From: a bacterium
GTDB taxonomy: Bacteria; Elusimicrobiota; Elusimicrobia; UBA1565; UBA9628
Length of the DNA: 49,255 nt
Assembly (NCBI GenBank): GCA_021799485.1
Contig: JAJZAK010000014.1
Coordinates: 1 to 49,255 of the forward strand
Direction of reading: 5' to 3'
How positions within the stretch are numbered: the first letter of the stretch is position 1; every line of letters starts with the position of its first letter. A program made the translations under genes and the position numbers. The notes beneath the pieces are model-generated. The model was not told the DNA's origin. It saw only the letters and a program-made list of their open reading frames with translations, and ran no database searches. Of the stretch, positions 8,210 to 16,520 are shown piece after piece.

Positions 8210-8280
8210 AAAACTGGTGACACCATACGGATTTCTCCGCATTGTGGCCGGAAAGAAATAGGTATGGTGTCACCAGTTTT
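8210..8280. repeat. Palindromic element between lptF and lptG (19-bp perfect arms)
   Basis: Arms 8210-8228 and 8262-8280 are exact reverse complements (outer end AAAACTGGTGACACCATAC). The 33-nt centre holds a second 6-bp stem (8231-8236 with 8254-8259), so the transcript could form one long hairpin. The arms contain the near-palindrome GGTGTCACC. It looks like a miniature repeat or REP-like element inserted in an operon. The 102-nt gap contrasts with the overlaps seen elsewhere. It could also attenuate lptG expression. Confidence 0.85.
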
Positions 8281-8297
8281 GAGTAGTTATTGACGGC

Positions 8298-9380
8298 ATG
8301 AGGCTCCTCTCTAGATACATCGCGGGAAAGTTTTTCCGGCCGTTTTTTTTCAGCCTGGGACTCTTCGCGGTGCTTATCTTTCTCGGCGACGTCTTCGACC
8401 GCATGAATATGCTCTCCGCAAGCCGCGCCTCGATCGGCCAAATCCTCGAATACCTCTGGCTCGGCGTCCCTTATTGGATGATCCGCACGATTCCGATGGC
8501 GACCTTGCTCGCGACCCTGCTCACGGTCTCGGGCTTCGTCCAAAGCGGCGAATGGATCGGGGTGCTCGCGGGAGGCTACGAGAACAAGGACCTCTGGCTC
8601 CCCATCCTCGCCTGCTCGGGCCTCGTCGCCCTGGGAGGACTGCTCGCCCAGGAGACGATCCTCCCCATGTCGTACTCCCGCCGCCAGAGGCTTTGGCAGG
8701 AGACCATCCATCCCGAATGGCAAGCCGGCCGCTACCGGAACGTCGCCTTGCTGGGCGGCCCCGGCGAAATGATCGAGGCGGAATCCTTTTTGCCCAAGGA
8801 AGGCCGGCTCGAGCGCCCGACGCTCGAGATCATCGGCCCCGAAGGCGTGTCGAAGGAAATCGACGCCCAGGAAGCCCTTTGGGATTCCGCGAAATCGCGC
8901 TGGGTCTTCCATCAGGGCGTCGAGCGGATCAAGGGCCCCCAGGGTTTCGCCGCGGCTTTCTTCCAGGACAAGGTCTCCGATCTCGCCGTCCCTCCGGCGC
9001 TTCTCATCCCCAACACGCGAGAGCCGGACGAGATGAGCCTCTGGGAGCTCCGGCGCTACGCCAGGCGCCTCTCGCACCTGGGCGCCTCGACGCGGGAGTT
9101 CGCGGTCGCTCTCCAGTCGAAGATCGCCTATCCCTTCACGAACGTCGTCCTTTGCGCCCTGGGAGTGCCGCTGGCGCTCCGGCTGCGCCGCGCCCCCAAG
9201 GCCGCGAGCTTCTCGATCGCCGTCGCGACCTCCTTTGTCTACCTTTTCGTGATCGAGATCAGCCGGGCGCTCGGCAACTCGGGCCTCGCCCCCGCGATGC
9301 TCGCGGCCTGGCTTCCCAACATGCTCTTTGGCGGCGCGGGCGCCTGGCTCTTAAGCCGGACCAGCGGCGGGGCGTTTTAG
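8298..9380 (+). CDS. lptG: LptF/LptG family LPS-export permease (second copy)
   Basis: 360 residues with the same fold order as the preceding gene: RLLSRYIAGKFFRP at the N-terminus, three membrane helices, a periplasmic domain at about 130-270, and three C-terminal helices with the LGVPLALRLRRAPKA turn. It is the presumed partner in LptB2FG. The start ATG at 8298 comes 18 nt after the palindrome; no strong Shine-Dalgarno sequence is visible. It ends 15 bases before the convergent prepilin cluster, with no obvious terminator between. Confidence 0.85.
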   Translation: MRLLSRYIAGKFFRPFFFSLGLFAVLIFLGDVFDRMNMLSASRASIGQILEYLWLGVPYWMIRTIPMATLLATLLTVSGFVQSGEWIGVLAGGYENKDLWLPILACSGLVALGGLLAQETILPMSYSRRQRLWQETIHPEWQAGRYRNVALLGGPGEMIEAESFLPKEGRLERPTLEIIGPEGVSKEIDAQEALWDSAKSRWVFHQGVERIKGPQGFAAAFFQDKVSDLAVPPALLIPNTREPDEMSLWELRRYARRLSHLGASTREFAVALQSKIAYPFTNVVLCALGVPLALRLRRAPKAASFSIAVATSFVYLFVIEISRALGNSGLAPAMLAAWLPNMLFGGAGAWLLSRTSGGAF

Positions 9381-9395
9381 CCCGGTCAAGGCTTT

Positions 9396-10685
9396 TTACG
9401 GAAGCCCCGGCGGCCAGCTGGCGACAAGCTCCTTCCAGGACAGCCGCGTGTACGCCTGGCTCGACGTGGTGCGGATGCCGGCCGTCACCGCGTTATCGTA
9501 GTAGATGGTGAGGTGGGCCCCCCCCGTGATGGAACCGGAGCTATAAAGCGCTCCATGAATCACCGTATTGCCCGACCCACCCACGGCCATGCCGCCGGAG
9601 CCCACATAGACGAAGCCGTGGACAAGGACATCGGAGAGGTTCGCCGTGCCGCCCACATCTTGGACGTTCGTGTTGATCCCCATCCCGCAGCCTGAAGCGT
9701 AGCTTGGCGGCGATCCGGAAGCGAACGTGGCGGCAAAATTCGAGTAAACCGTCGTGTTCGTGCAGTACTCCCGCCACGCATAGGGGGGGATCACGGCGGC
9801 ATAACCGCCCGAGCCGTCATGGCCGCTCAAGCTCATGCTCCCGCTCCCCGAGACGATGATGGTGCCCACGATAAAGTTCGAGGGCTTAAACGAGACGCTG
9901 GCATTGTTGTCTAAATAATAAACATTCCCGGACGTGTCGGTGCAGCCCTGGAACTCGCAGGAAGCGGTGCTGTAGTAGCTGCCGCCGCAGCAGTTCGAGG
10001 GCGCCGTATTCCCTGCCGCCTGAGCGAGCTGCTTATAGTAATTAAAATCGATCGACGGCATCGCGATGTAGGGCGTGCAGCTGCAGGACCAGTAATGGAT
10101 GTTATCCGTGCACGGCGGCGCTTGAGAACAATTCGAGGGGCCGTAACCCGAGATGACGCCGTTCGTGTAGAGCCTCGGATGGTCCGCGCTCGACGTAATG
10201 CCCGTTTGGCTGTAAATGGGCCCCCATTCAACGTCTTCGCTGCCCCCGAATGTGTTCGCCCCGGCGCTGAACATCGAGCTGTTCGTCGCCGCGGGAAGCG
10301 CGTAGACCACCTGAATCTCGCGAAGCTCCTTGTTCAGCGTGTCCCGGCCGACGCCGGTGATGACGATGTCCATGGCCGCGTCGGATCCGATCGAAACGGC
10401 GTAGCTGCCGTTGGCGATGTCGGTGTAGGCCTGGTCGAAATTGTATCCCGGAATGGGGATCGCGGCCGTGGGGCTTGAGAGCTGGCTGATCTCCCAGTAG
10501 CCGCGCTCGGTCGCCGCCTCCGCCAGCTGAAACGCCGCCGTCATCTTGCGTTCCTTCTCGGTTTCCCTGGATTCCTTCTGGACGAAAAAGGCGATCGTCG
10601 GCACGAGGATCGCCAGCGCGACGAACACCGCGACCGCCCCCGCGATGACGCCTTGGCCGGATTGGGAGCAAAGGCGGACGTTCAT
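9396..10685 (-). CDS. PilX-like pilus assembly / prepilin-type protein
   Basis: 429 residues. The N-terminus SGQGVIAGAVAVFVALAILV is a prepilin-like hydrophobic helix preceded by a short Cys-containing leader. A KESRETEKERKMTAAFQLAEAA segment matches the PilX/GspK-type helix (family form: ...A..LAEAGLE.a). The remainder is Ser/Gly/Asn/Tyr-rich with many Cys residues (about residues 180-260), suggesting a disulfide-bonded extracellular domain. PilX-type proteins are minor components of type IV pili or pseudopili. It starts in a TAATG overlap with the preceding prepilin gene and is last in the three-gene set. The usual Glu5 of major pilins is absent, as in GspK/PilX-type proteins. Confidence 0.65.
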   Translation of the reverse strand: MNVRLCSQSGQGVIAGAVAVFVALAILVPTIAFFVQKESRETEKERKMTAAFQLAEAATERGYWEISQLSSPTAAIPIPGYNFDQAYTDIANGSYAVSIGSDAAMDIVITGVGRDTLNKELREIQVVYALPAATNSSMFSAGANTFGGSEDVEWGPIYSQTGITSSADHPRLYTNGVISGYGPSNCSQAPPCTDNIHYWSCSCTPYIAMPSIDFNYYKQLAQAAGNTAPSNCCGGSYYSTASCEFQGCTDTSGNVYYLDNNASVSFKPSNFIVGTIIVSGSGSMSLSGHDGSGGYAAVIPPYAWREYCTNTTVYSNFAATFASGSPPSYASGCGMGINTNVQDVGGTANLSDVLVHGFVYVGSGGMAVGGSGNTVIHGALYSSGSITGGAHLTIYYDNAVTAGIRTTSSQAYTRLSWKELVASWPPGLP

Positions 10686-11176
10686 TAGTTCATGACCCTG
10701 ACCTTCTCGATCGACAGCTGAAGGGCCAAGGCGCCGCCCAAATAGGTGCTTTTCTGCGTCGTCATGGCGATCGACATAATGGAGGTGTCCGAGCTATCCG
10801 GGAACCCGAAGCAGACGAACTCCAGATTGCGGGTGACGACGTCGTTGGCGCCGTTAATCGAGACCGTCAAGGCGTTCCCCTGCTGGTAAAAGGAGATGCT
10901 CCGGCCCGAGATGTCCGTGAAGCTCAGTCGAGAGTACGGCGGCTGGCCCGAGACGTTGTCGATCGTGATCGTCGCCGCCTTCCCCTGCCTCAGGAGCCTG
11001 TTCATGAGGTCCATGGCGATCCTCACGTCGGCCTGGATGTCCGAGCGCGCCTGCGACTGGCGCCAAAAATTCGAGAGTCTCACCATGAGCGGCCCCGAGA
11101 GGGCGACGACGGCGCCGACCATCGCCACCACCAACATGACCTCGGTGAGGGTATAGCCTCTCCTATCCCTTGCCAT
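10685..11176 (-). CDS. PilW/GspJ-like minor prepilin
   Basis: 163 residues with a textbook class III signal: MARDRRG then YTLTEVMLVVAMVG, cleaved after Gly7, with Glu5 of the mature protein present. The hydrophobic helix is followed by SQARSDIQADVRIAMDLMNRLLRQ, typical of PilW/GspJ (family form: r.q.d...a...m.r.lr.). The globular part is short and beta-rich. It is a minor pilin or pseudopilin processed by a prepilin peptidase (none in the window). It lies between the adhesin-fused pilin (two bases between the genes) and the PilX-like gene (one-base overlap). Confidence 0.8.
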   Translation of the reverse strand: MARDRRGYTLTEVMLVVAMVGAVVALSGPLMVRLSNFWRQSQARSDIQADVRIAMDLMNRLLRQGKAATITIDNVSGQPPYSRLSFTDISGRSISFYQQGNALTVSINGANDVVTRNLEFVCFGFPDSSDTSIMSIAMTTQKSTYLGGALALQLSIEKVRVMN

Positions 11177-11178
11177 CG

Positions 11179-13896
11179 TCAGAGCCCCGTGAAATTGACC
11201 GTCGTCGTCGCGCCCTCGTCGACCGATCCCGTCATGAGCTGGGGAGCGCCGGTCATGGCCGCGCCCGTGACGGTGTTCACCGTCGAATAGACGGCCATGA
11301 TATTGTAGGAATACGCGTTCGACGGGCTCGATCCGCGCACGGGCAGGACATACGTTCCGTCCGGCCTGCTGGCCGTCGTGTAATAAAAGGCCTGCCCCGT
11401 GACGCTCGCGCCGTAGATGATCGGAGGGGAACTGAAGGGTTCGGTGCTGGCGATGATGAGGACCCCCGTTGTAATCGTCTGTCCTCCCGCGCCCGAGACG
11501 GTCCCCGTGAACGTGCCCAGGACGCCCGAGATGGTGAAGGTCCCCGCCGAGACCGTCGCTCCGGGGCTGTTGATCGTCAAATCAAAAACCTGAGCGGGGG
11601 CTGCGTTTTGGGTGTTGCTGAGTTCGGGCGTCACCGTATACGTCCCCGTCGCCAGGTTTTGGATGTAAAACGTCCCCGTATTGTCGGTCACCCCCGTGCC
11701 GGAACTCCCCGCCGTATTCGAGGCGACGAAAACGACGCCCGGCAATGGAGAGGTCCCCGTGGTCGCATAGCCTTTGATTCCCCCTCCCTCGGACAGTTCG
11801 AAATCATAGGTCGTGAGCGCGCCTAAAGAAATATCGAGGTTGACGGCCTGGCTGACGTAGATGGGATTCAATTGGTCCGGGTTGGCGGTGATGGCGATAT
11901 TGATGCCTGTCGAGACCGCTAGAAAATACAACCCCGAGGGCCCCGAGATGGCGTTTTGCACCGCCCCCTGCCCCGTCACCGCGATCCCGCTCAAGGGTTG
12001 GCCCAAGGCGTCGCTCACGATCCCCGCGACATATCCTCCCAAGGCGCTTTCCGTCAACGGGACGATCCCGGAGGAGATAGCGATCGCGGGGCTTGTCGCC
12101 GTGCTCATGATGAGCGTCGTCGCGCCTTCCGACGGCAGGCTCACGCTTGAGACCGACATTTCCAGGTTCCCGCTCGCGACCACGACGGTCCATGTCCCCG
12201 TCGCGACGTTCGGGATGTTGAAATAGCCGAAGTAGCAGCCCTGGGTTTCTCCCGGACCCAAGAAGTTAAACGAGGCCGCCGACGCGATTTCGACGGGCGA
12301 GGATAAACCGTCGTCCGAGGAGGCGAAGCCTCCGAGCGCCGGGAAGCCGCCTTGGCTCGTGAAGGTTCCCGCGGAGATTCCGTAGGCGGGATATTGAAAA
12401 AACCCGCTCCCTGTGTAGTCGTACAGAAAATTATCGGCGTTATCCTGCGTGTCGTAGGCCCGGCCATAGCCGACGACCTCCGCGCAGGGGCTCGACATCC
12501 TGACGATTTGGTCGCCGGCCTGAAGGCCTCCCGCGAGCACAATGATGTTCCCCAAATAATCGTAGGGCAGATTCCCGGTCGCCTTATTCACCCAGCCGAC
12601 TTCGTCGACGACGCTATTGTTCGCGTCGAGCAATTGAATGGAGCCCCCATGCGACGCCTGCAAGAACGGCGTGGGGCTCGGATTGCTCCCGGGCAAGTAG
12701 GTGTAGTTCGGCCCGAAATAGGCGTCCGGAGCCGCCGCGGTCGTCCCGGCGACGGTAAAGCTCATGCTCGTGTTGGCGATGAGAAAAAAAGACCCGGCGG
12801 GGACATAGGTGCTTATGAAGCATAGATTCGGATTCAGACCTCCCGTCGGAGTCGCGGGACTGCAGCCCGTCGAGCCATGGCCCCCGCAGATATAGTTGAG
12901 ATTGTAGTGTTGGCCGGTATCCGGGCAGGCCGGGGTCGGCGTGGAGGCCAGGTCGATGGGATAGGTCGTCCCGTTGAAAAGCTCGACGTACTCGACGCCC
13001 TGGGTCGTTCCATCGGCGACGACCGTCTGCGTGTCGGCCACGACCTGGCTGATCACGATGTGGCTGCTGAAAAAGACGCTCGTGGCCGCTACGGCCCCGG
13101 ACGAGATCGGCGAGAGCACGTAGTTCTGTGCGACGCTCTGCCCGGCGGGCACCGACAGCAGCCCCGAGCTCGCGGCGGTGAAGCCCAAGGAGGACGCCGT
13201 GACCGTGTAGGAGCCCGCCGCGACCGAAAGCAAGTAAAGGCCGTTCGAGTTTGCCTGGGCGTACCACTGGGGGCTGCCGAGAACGCTCACGACGGCCCCC
13301 TCGACATAGCCGCCCGCGGCGTCGGACACGGTCCCCGTGATCGTCGCGTTCAAGGCGGCGATGCTCGGATTCTCCTTGAGATTCGTCATGACCACGTCGT
13401 GCCAGCCCTTGTTGTCGCTCCAATAGACCGTGACGGTGATCATCTTGAGCCCCGGATCGGAGGCGGTGTAGGGCTCCGGGACGAGCTTCCCGTTTTCAGG
13501 CGCCGCGTAGCTCACGTAGACGGCGCGCGTCATCGTCTCGCCGCCCCAGTAGCTGAAGCTTTCCGGAGCGTAGTCGACGGTGTCATACGTGAAATTCAGC
13601 TGCGGCTGCGTCGCGGACGCGGTCGTCACGAGAAGATCATAGTAGGAAAGATTCTTGAGCGCCTCGATTTTTTCCTGCGCCAGATTGACGGCGATCGTGC
13701 CGTACCGGGAACGATAGAGCGCTTGGCTCATGCTCCCGAAAGCCTTCATGAAGCCCAGGGCGCCTATCGAAATGATCGCCAAGGCGGCGACGATCTCGGG
13801 GAGGGTCTGCCCTCCGGTGTCATACTTTGACTTTTTGACTTTTCCATTTCCCCAGATGGGCATGTCACGAAAAGTCAAAAAGTCAAAGTATGACAC
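11179..13896 (-). CDS. Giant prepilin fused to carboxypeptidase-regulatory and lamin-tail-like domains
   Basis: 905 residues from the GTG at 13896, or 894 from the ATG at 13863. A basic leader (KVKKSKYDTGG) precedes the prepilin site GG/QTLPEIVAALAII, so the mature protein has Glu5 and a PilV-like helix. After the PilV-like part (to about residue 180) come a carboxypeptidase-regulatory-like beta domain (ITGTVSDAAGGYVEGAVVSV), a lamin-tail-like domain (HIVISQVVADTQ then EYVELFNGT, about 270-530) and two or three more regulatory-like beta domains (GYVAGIVSDALGQPLSG; GGGIKGYATTG). These are extracellular binding or stalk folds, so a pilus-tip adhesin is likely. The leader and both candidate starts lie inside a perfect hairpin element. 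The nearest SD-like sequence is AGGA, four bases before the GTG. Confidence 0.75.
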   Translation of the reverse strand: MSYFDFLTFRDMPIWGNGKVKKSKYDTGGQTLPEIVAALAIISIGALGFMKAFGSMSQALYRSRYGTIAVNLAQEKIEALKNLSYYDLLVTTASATQPQLNFTYDTVDYAPESFSYWGGETMTRAVYVSYAAPENGKLVPEPYTASDPGLKMITVTVYWSDNKGWHDVVMTNLKENPSIAALNATITGTVSDAAGGYVEGAVVSVLGSPQWYAQANSNGLYLLSVAAGSYTVTASSLGFTAASSGLLSVPAGQSVAQNYVLSPISSGAVAATSVFFSSHIVISQVVADTQTVVADGTTQGVEYVELFNGTTYPIDLASTPTPACPDTGQHYNLNYICGGHGSTGCSPATPTGGLNPNLCFISTYVPAGSFFLIANTSMSFTVAGTTAAAPDAYFGPNYTYLPGSNPSPTPFLQASHGGSIQLLDANNSVVDEVGWVNKATGNLPYDYLGNIIVLAGGLQAGDQIVRMSSPCAEVVGYGRAYDTQDNADNFLYDYTGSGFFQYPAYGISAGTFTSQGGFPALGGFASSDDGLSSPVEIASAASFNFLGPGETQGCYFGYFNIPNVATGTWTVVVASGNLEMSVSSVSLPSEGATTLIMSTATSPAIAISSGIVPLTESALGGYVAGIVSDALGQPLSGIAVTGQGAVQNAISGPSGLYFLAVSTGINIAITANPDQLNPIYVSQAVNLDISLGALTTYDFELSEGGGIKGYATTGTSPLPGVVFVASNTAGSSGTGVTDNTGTFYIQNLATGTYTVTPELSNTQNAAPAQVFDLTINSPGATVSAGTFTISGVLGTFTGTVSGAGGQTITTGVLIIASTEPFSSPPIIYGASVTGQAFYYTTASRPDGTYVLPVRGSSPSNAYSYNIMAVYSTVNTVTGAAMTGAPQLMTGSVDEGATTTVNFTGL

Positions 13897-13897
13897 C
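13816..13897. repeat. 29-bp perfect inverted repeat overlapping the start of the giant prepilin gene
   Basis: Arms 13816-13844 and 13869-13897 are exact reverse complements around a 24-nt centre. The outer end reads GGTGTCATACTTTGAC, and each arm carries a doubled TTTGACTTTT-like unit. The base composition is far more AT-rich than the surroundings. It resembles a miniature inverted-repeat element. It begins nine bases after the nrdJ stop codon and supplies the first 27 or so codons of the prepilin gene. Confidence 0.92.
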
Positions 13898-13905
13898 CCT
13901 TCCTA

Positions 13906-16425
13906 CTAGGAGCACTCGCTGTAGCCGCAGTCGAGACAGGTGATTCCCCCACAACCCGAAACATGCGCCACTCGAGGAGAATAGCAAGACGGGCAGTATT
14001 CTCTGGGGACGCCTTGCAGCAAGGCGTCCCCGCCCTCAACAGGCCCGTTCTTCTTCACGAACCAGCCCGTCTTCTCCAGATGCTCGCGCAAAGCGACCGA
14101 GATCGCGTGCGCAATGGAGTCGATGCGCTTTTCACCCATCCCCAGCGGCCGGTCCCCCTTCACGGAATTGAGGTGCTTGAGGATGCGGATCGGATCCCCT
14201 CCCTGGGCTAGATATTTGGAGAGGAGGATGCCCACCACGGAGGTCAGGGCCGATATCTCGGTTCCCAACGGCGGGATGTTGGCGAAGACCTGATAAGGCC
14301 CGCGCTCATCGTAGTTGATATGGACGTGGAGGGGGCCGTAGCCCGTCTGGACCTGATAGTAGGCCGAGGAGGCGCCATGGGCCTGCGTCGGCTCGGACCG
14401 CTTCATGCGGCTCGGAGACGAGGGAAGGCTCAGCACTTGCTGGGCCTTCGAGCCGTCCCGGTAGACGGTGATTCCCTTGAGCCCCAGACGGTAGGACATC
14501 AGGAAGACGCGGCGCACCTCCTCGCGGGTGGCGGCGTTGGCCAAGTTCACGGTCTTCGAGACGCCGTTGTCGACGTGCTTCTGAAAGGCCGCCTGGGTCT
14601 TGACGTGAAACTCCGGCGACACGTCATGAGAGGTCGCGAATAGCTTCTGCAACTCCTCGGGGACGAACGAAAGACCCCGCACCCGGCCCTTATTGGCGTT
14701 CACCTTGGCCCAGAGCTCCCGTTCGGAGAGCCCGAAATAGCCGCGCTCGGCGGCCATCTCCTTAAAAAGCGAATTCGCCTCGATCAAAGTGTCGGCGGAG
14801 GAAGGCGTCTGGCCGCGCTTCAAGGCGTCGAGGGCTCGGGCGTTGTAGCGCGTGTAGGCGATCGAGAAAAACGGCTCGATCCCGCTTCCCTGCAGGCCCG
14901 CCGCGAGGGCGATCGTTCCGGTGGGAGCGATCGTCGTCAAGGCCGCATGCCGCGGCGCGCGCGCCTCCCCCCGGAAATGCGGGCTTTGGGGGTCATAGAT
15001 CGAGCCTCCCCAATTGGGGAAGACCCCTCGCTCCCGGGCCAATTCCTCCGAGGCGGCGAGGGCCTCCTCCTGGACGAAGCCCATGAGGCGCTCGGCGAAG
15101 CGGAGGGCCTCGTCGGAATCGTAGGAGATCCCCATCTTGACCAGCGCCTCGGCGTAGCCCATCACGCCCAGGCCGATGCGGCGATTCCCCTTCGCGAGGC
15201 GCTCGATCTGGGGAAGCGGGTAGTTGTTGACCTCGATCACGTCATCCAAGAAGCGCGTCGCCAGGCGAACGGCGGCCGCCAGGCGCTCGAAATCGAACGC
15301 GCCGCGGCCCACGGGGCCCGAGACGAAGCGCGAGAGGTTGAGAGAGCCCAGATTGCACGGCTCCCAAGGGAGCAGCGGCTGCTCCCCGCAAGGATTGACC
15401 GCCTCGATCGCGCCGAGCCCGGGGGTGGGATTCGACGCCGAGGCGTTGATCCGGTCGAGAACGATCAAGCCGGGGTCCCCCGTCTTCCAGGCGCAATCGA
15501 CCATGAGCTCGAACAGGTCGCGCGCCTTGGCCCGCCCCGCGGACTCTCCATTCCGGGGGTTTCGCAGCTCGATGTCCAGGTCGTCGTCGACGGCCTTCAT
15601 AAAGGCCTCGTCGATCGCGACGGAAAGATTGAAATTGGACATGAGCCCCGGCTGGGTCTTCAAAGCGATGAACTCCCGTATCTCCGGATGGGTGTAATGA
15701 AGAACCCCCATATTGGCTCCCCGGCGCACCCCGCCCTGCTTGATGACTTCCGTCATCTTGTCGAAGAGCTGCATGAAGGAGACCACGCCCGAGGCGACGC
15801 CGTGGGTCTTTTTGACGGCGTCCCCCTTGGGACGCAGACGGCTGAAGGAAAATCCAGTGCCGCCGCCGGACTTCTGGATGATCGACTGCGCCTCCATGGC
15901 GCGCGCGACTCCCTCGATGGAGTCCTGGACGGGAAGGACGTAGCAGGCGGAGAGCTGCTGAAGCTCGCGACCCGCGTTGACCAGGGTGGGCGAATTGGGC
16001 AGGAAGTCCCAGGAGGCCATCATCTCATAGAAGCGGGAGCTCCAGGCGTCAACGAGACGCTTCGCCTCCGGATGACGCTCGCAAGCTCTCTCGAGGTTCC
16101 GCAGGAGCGCCCTCGAGTTGGCCTCCCGGCGTTCGAGATCGGTCAAGCCGTCTTGAAAAAGGAGAAACTTCGCGGCGGGCGCCCCCTCCGCGGAGGAAGC
16201 CTGCGCCACCTTGACGGAGACGCCCTCGAAAAGGTCCCAGCGTCCTGACTCGGCGGCGAAGAGGAGCTCGGAAAGAGCGATATTGTGCGCGACGCCCCTG
16301 AGCCACGTCTCGACGTCCGGCGCGTCCTGAAGGTACTTGTCCTTGATGACCTTGAATTGATTTTCGTTCAGAACGAGACGGAGGCGCTCCCTCCCCGCCG
16401 CGATGGAATGGCTTTCTTTTGCCAT
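13906..16425 (-). CDS. nrdJ: Class II (adenosylcobalamin-dependent) ribonucleoside-diphosphate reductase
   Basis: 839 residues from the ATG at 16425. It reduces ribonucleotides to deoxyribonucleotides with a B12-derived thiyl radical. Signatures include NSPTLVNAGR followed by QLSACYVLP (active-site Cys), SGGGTGFSFSRLRP, QGGVRRGANMGVL, and NPCGEQPLLPWEPCNLGS, which holds the radical Cys and Glu, then a PTGTIALAAG segment. The C-terminus carries two CxxC pairs (CPSC, CLDC), a zinc-ribbon-like tail also seen in other NrdJ proteins. The start at 16425 is chosen because a consensus promoter lies just upstream and would be inside the longer frame, and AAGGG precedes it by seven bases. There is no room for a cobalamin riboswitch in the roughly 30-nt leader. 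Confidence 0.95.
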   Translation of the reverse strand: MAKESHSIAAGRERLRLVLNENQFKVIKDKYLQDAPDVETWLRGVAHNIALSELLFAAESGRWDLFEGVSVKVAQASSAEGAPAAKFLLFQDGLTDLERREANSRALLRNLERACERHPEAKRLVDAWSSRFYEMMASWDFLPNSPTLVNAGRELQQLSACYVLPVQDSIEGVARAMEAQSIIQKSGGGTGFSFSRLRPKGDAVKKTHGVASGVVSFMQLFDKMTEVIKQGGVRRGANMGVLHYTHPEIREFIALKTQPGLMSNFNLSVAIDEAFMKAVDDDLDIELRNPRNGESAGRAKARDLFELMVDCAWKTGDPGLIVLDRINASASNPTPGLGAIEAVNPCGEQPLLPWEPCNLGSLNLSRFVSGPVGRGAFDFERLAAAVRLATRFLDDVIEVNNYPLPQIERLAKGNRRIGLGVMGYAEALVKMGISYDSDEALRFAERLMGFVQEEALAASEELARERGVFPNWGGSIYDPQSPHFRGEARAPRHAALTTIAPTGTIALAAGLQGSGIEPFFSIAYTRYNARALDALKRGQTPSSADTLIEANSLFKEMAAERGYFGLSERELWAKVNANKGRVRGLSFVPEELQKLFATSHDVSPEFHVKTQAAFQKHVDNGVSKTVNLANAATREEVRRVFLMSYRLGLKGITVYRDGSKAQQVLSLPSSPSRMKRSEPTQAHGASSAYYQVQTGYGPLHVHINYDERGPYQVFANIPPLGTEISALTSVVGILLSKYLAQGGDPIRILKHLNSVKGDRPLGMGEKRIDSIAHAISVALREHLEKTGWFVKKNGPVEGGDALLQGVPREYCPSCYSPRVAHVSGCGGITCLDCGYSECS

Positions 16426-16462
16426 CGGTTTGCCCTTTGGAACCAATGATGGGATCTTGGCG

Positions 16463-16491
16463 AGTATAACAGCCTCTTCCTTGATTGTCAA
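16463..16491 (-). promoter_or_regulatory. Consensus sigma-70-type promoter of nrdJ
   Basis: TTGACA (16491-16486), a 17-nt spacer and TATACT (16468-16463) on the minus strand. Transcription would start near 16456, about 30 nt before the ATG at 16425. It is the best match to the bacterial consensus in the window. Confidence 0.8.
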
Positions 16492-16493
16492 AG

Positions 16494-16518
16494 CAAAATG
16501 AGGCGGCGACGAAGCCGC
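16494..16518 (-). terminator. Weak hairpin terminator after the kinase-like ATPase gene
   Basis: On the minus strand GCGGC-TTCGTC-GCCGC (16518-16503) is followed by CTCATTTTG. The stem is only five pairs and the T-tract short, so termination would be partial. It separates the FliF-FliG operon from the nrdJ promoter. Confidence 0.35.
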
Positions 16519-16520
16519 GT

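Noticed and set aside
16426-16460. Cobalamin riboswitch upstream of the B12-dependent reductase
   Set aside because: The leader is only about 30 nt, far too short, and no B12-box-like sequence is visible.
16425-16491. Upstream ATG (16491) for nrdJ
   Set aside because: The first 22 codons would lie over a TTGACA-N17-TATACT promoter, and a Shine-Dalgarno-preceded ATG follows at 16425.
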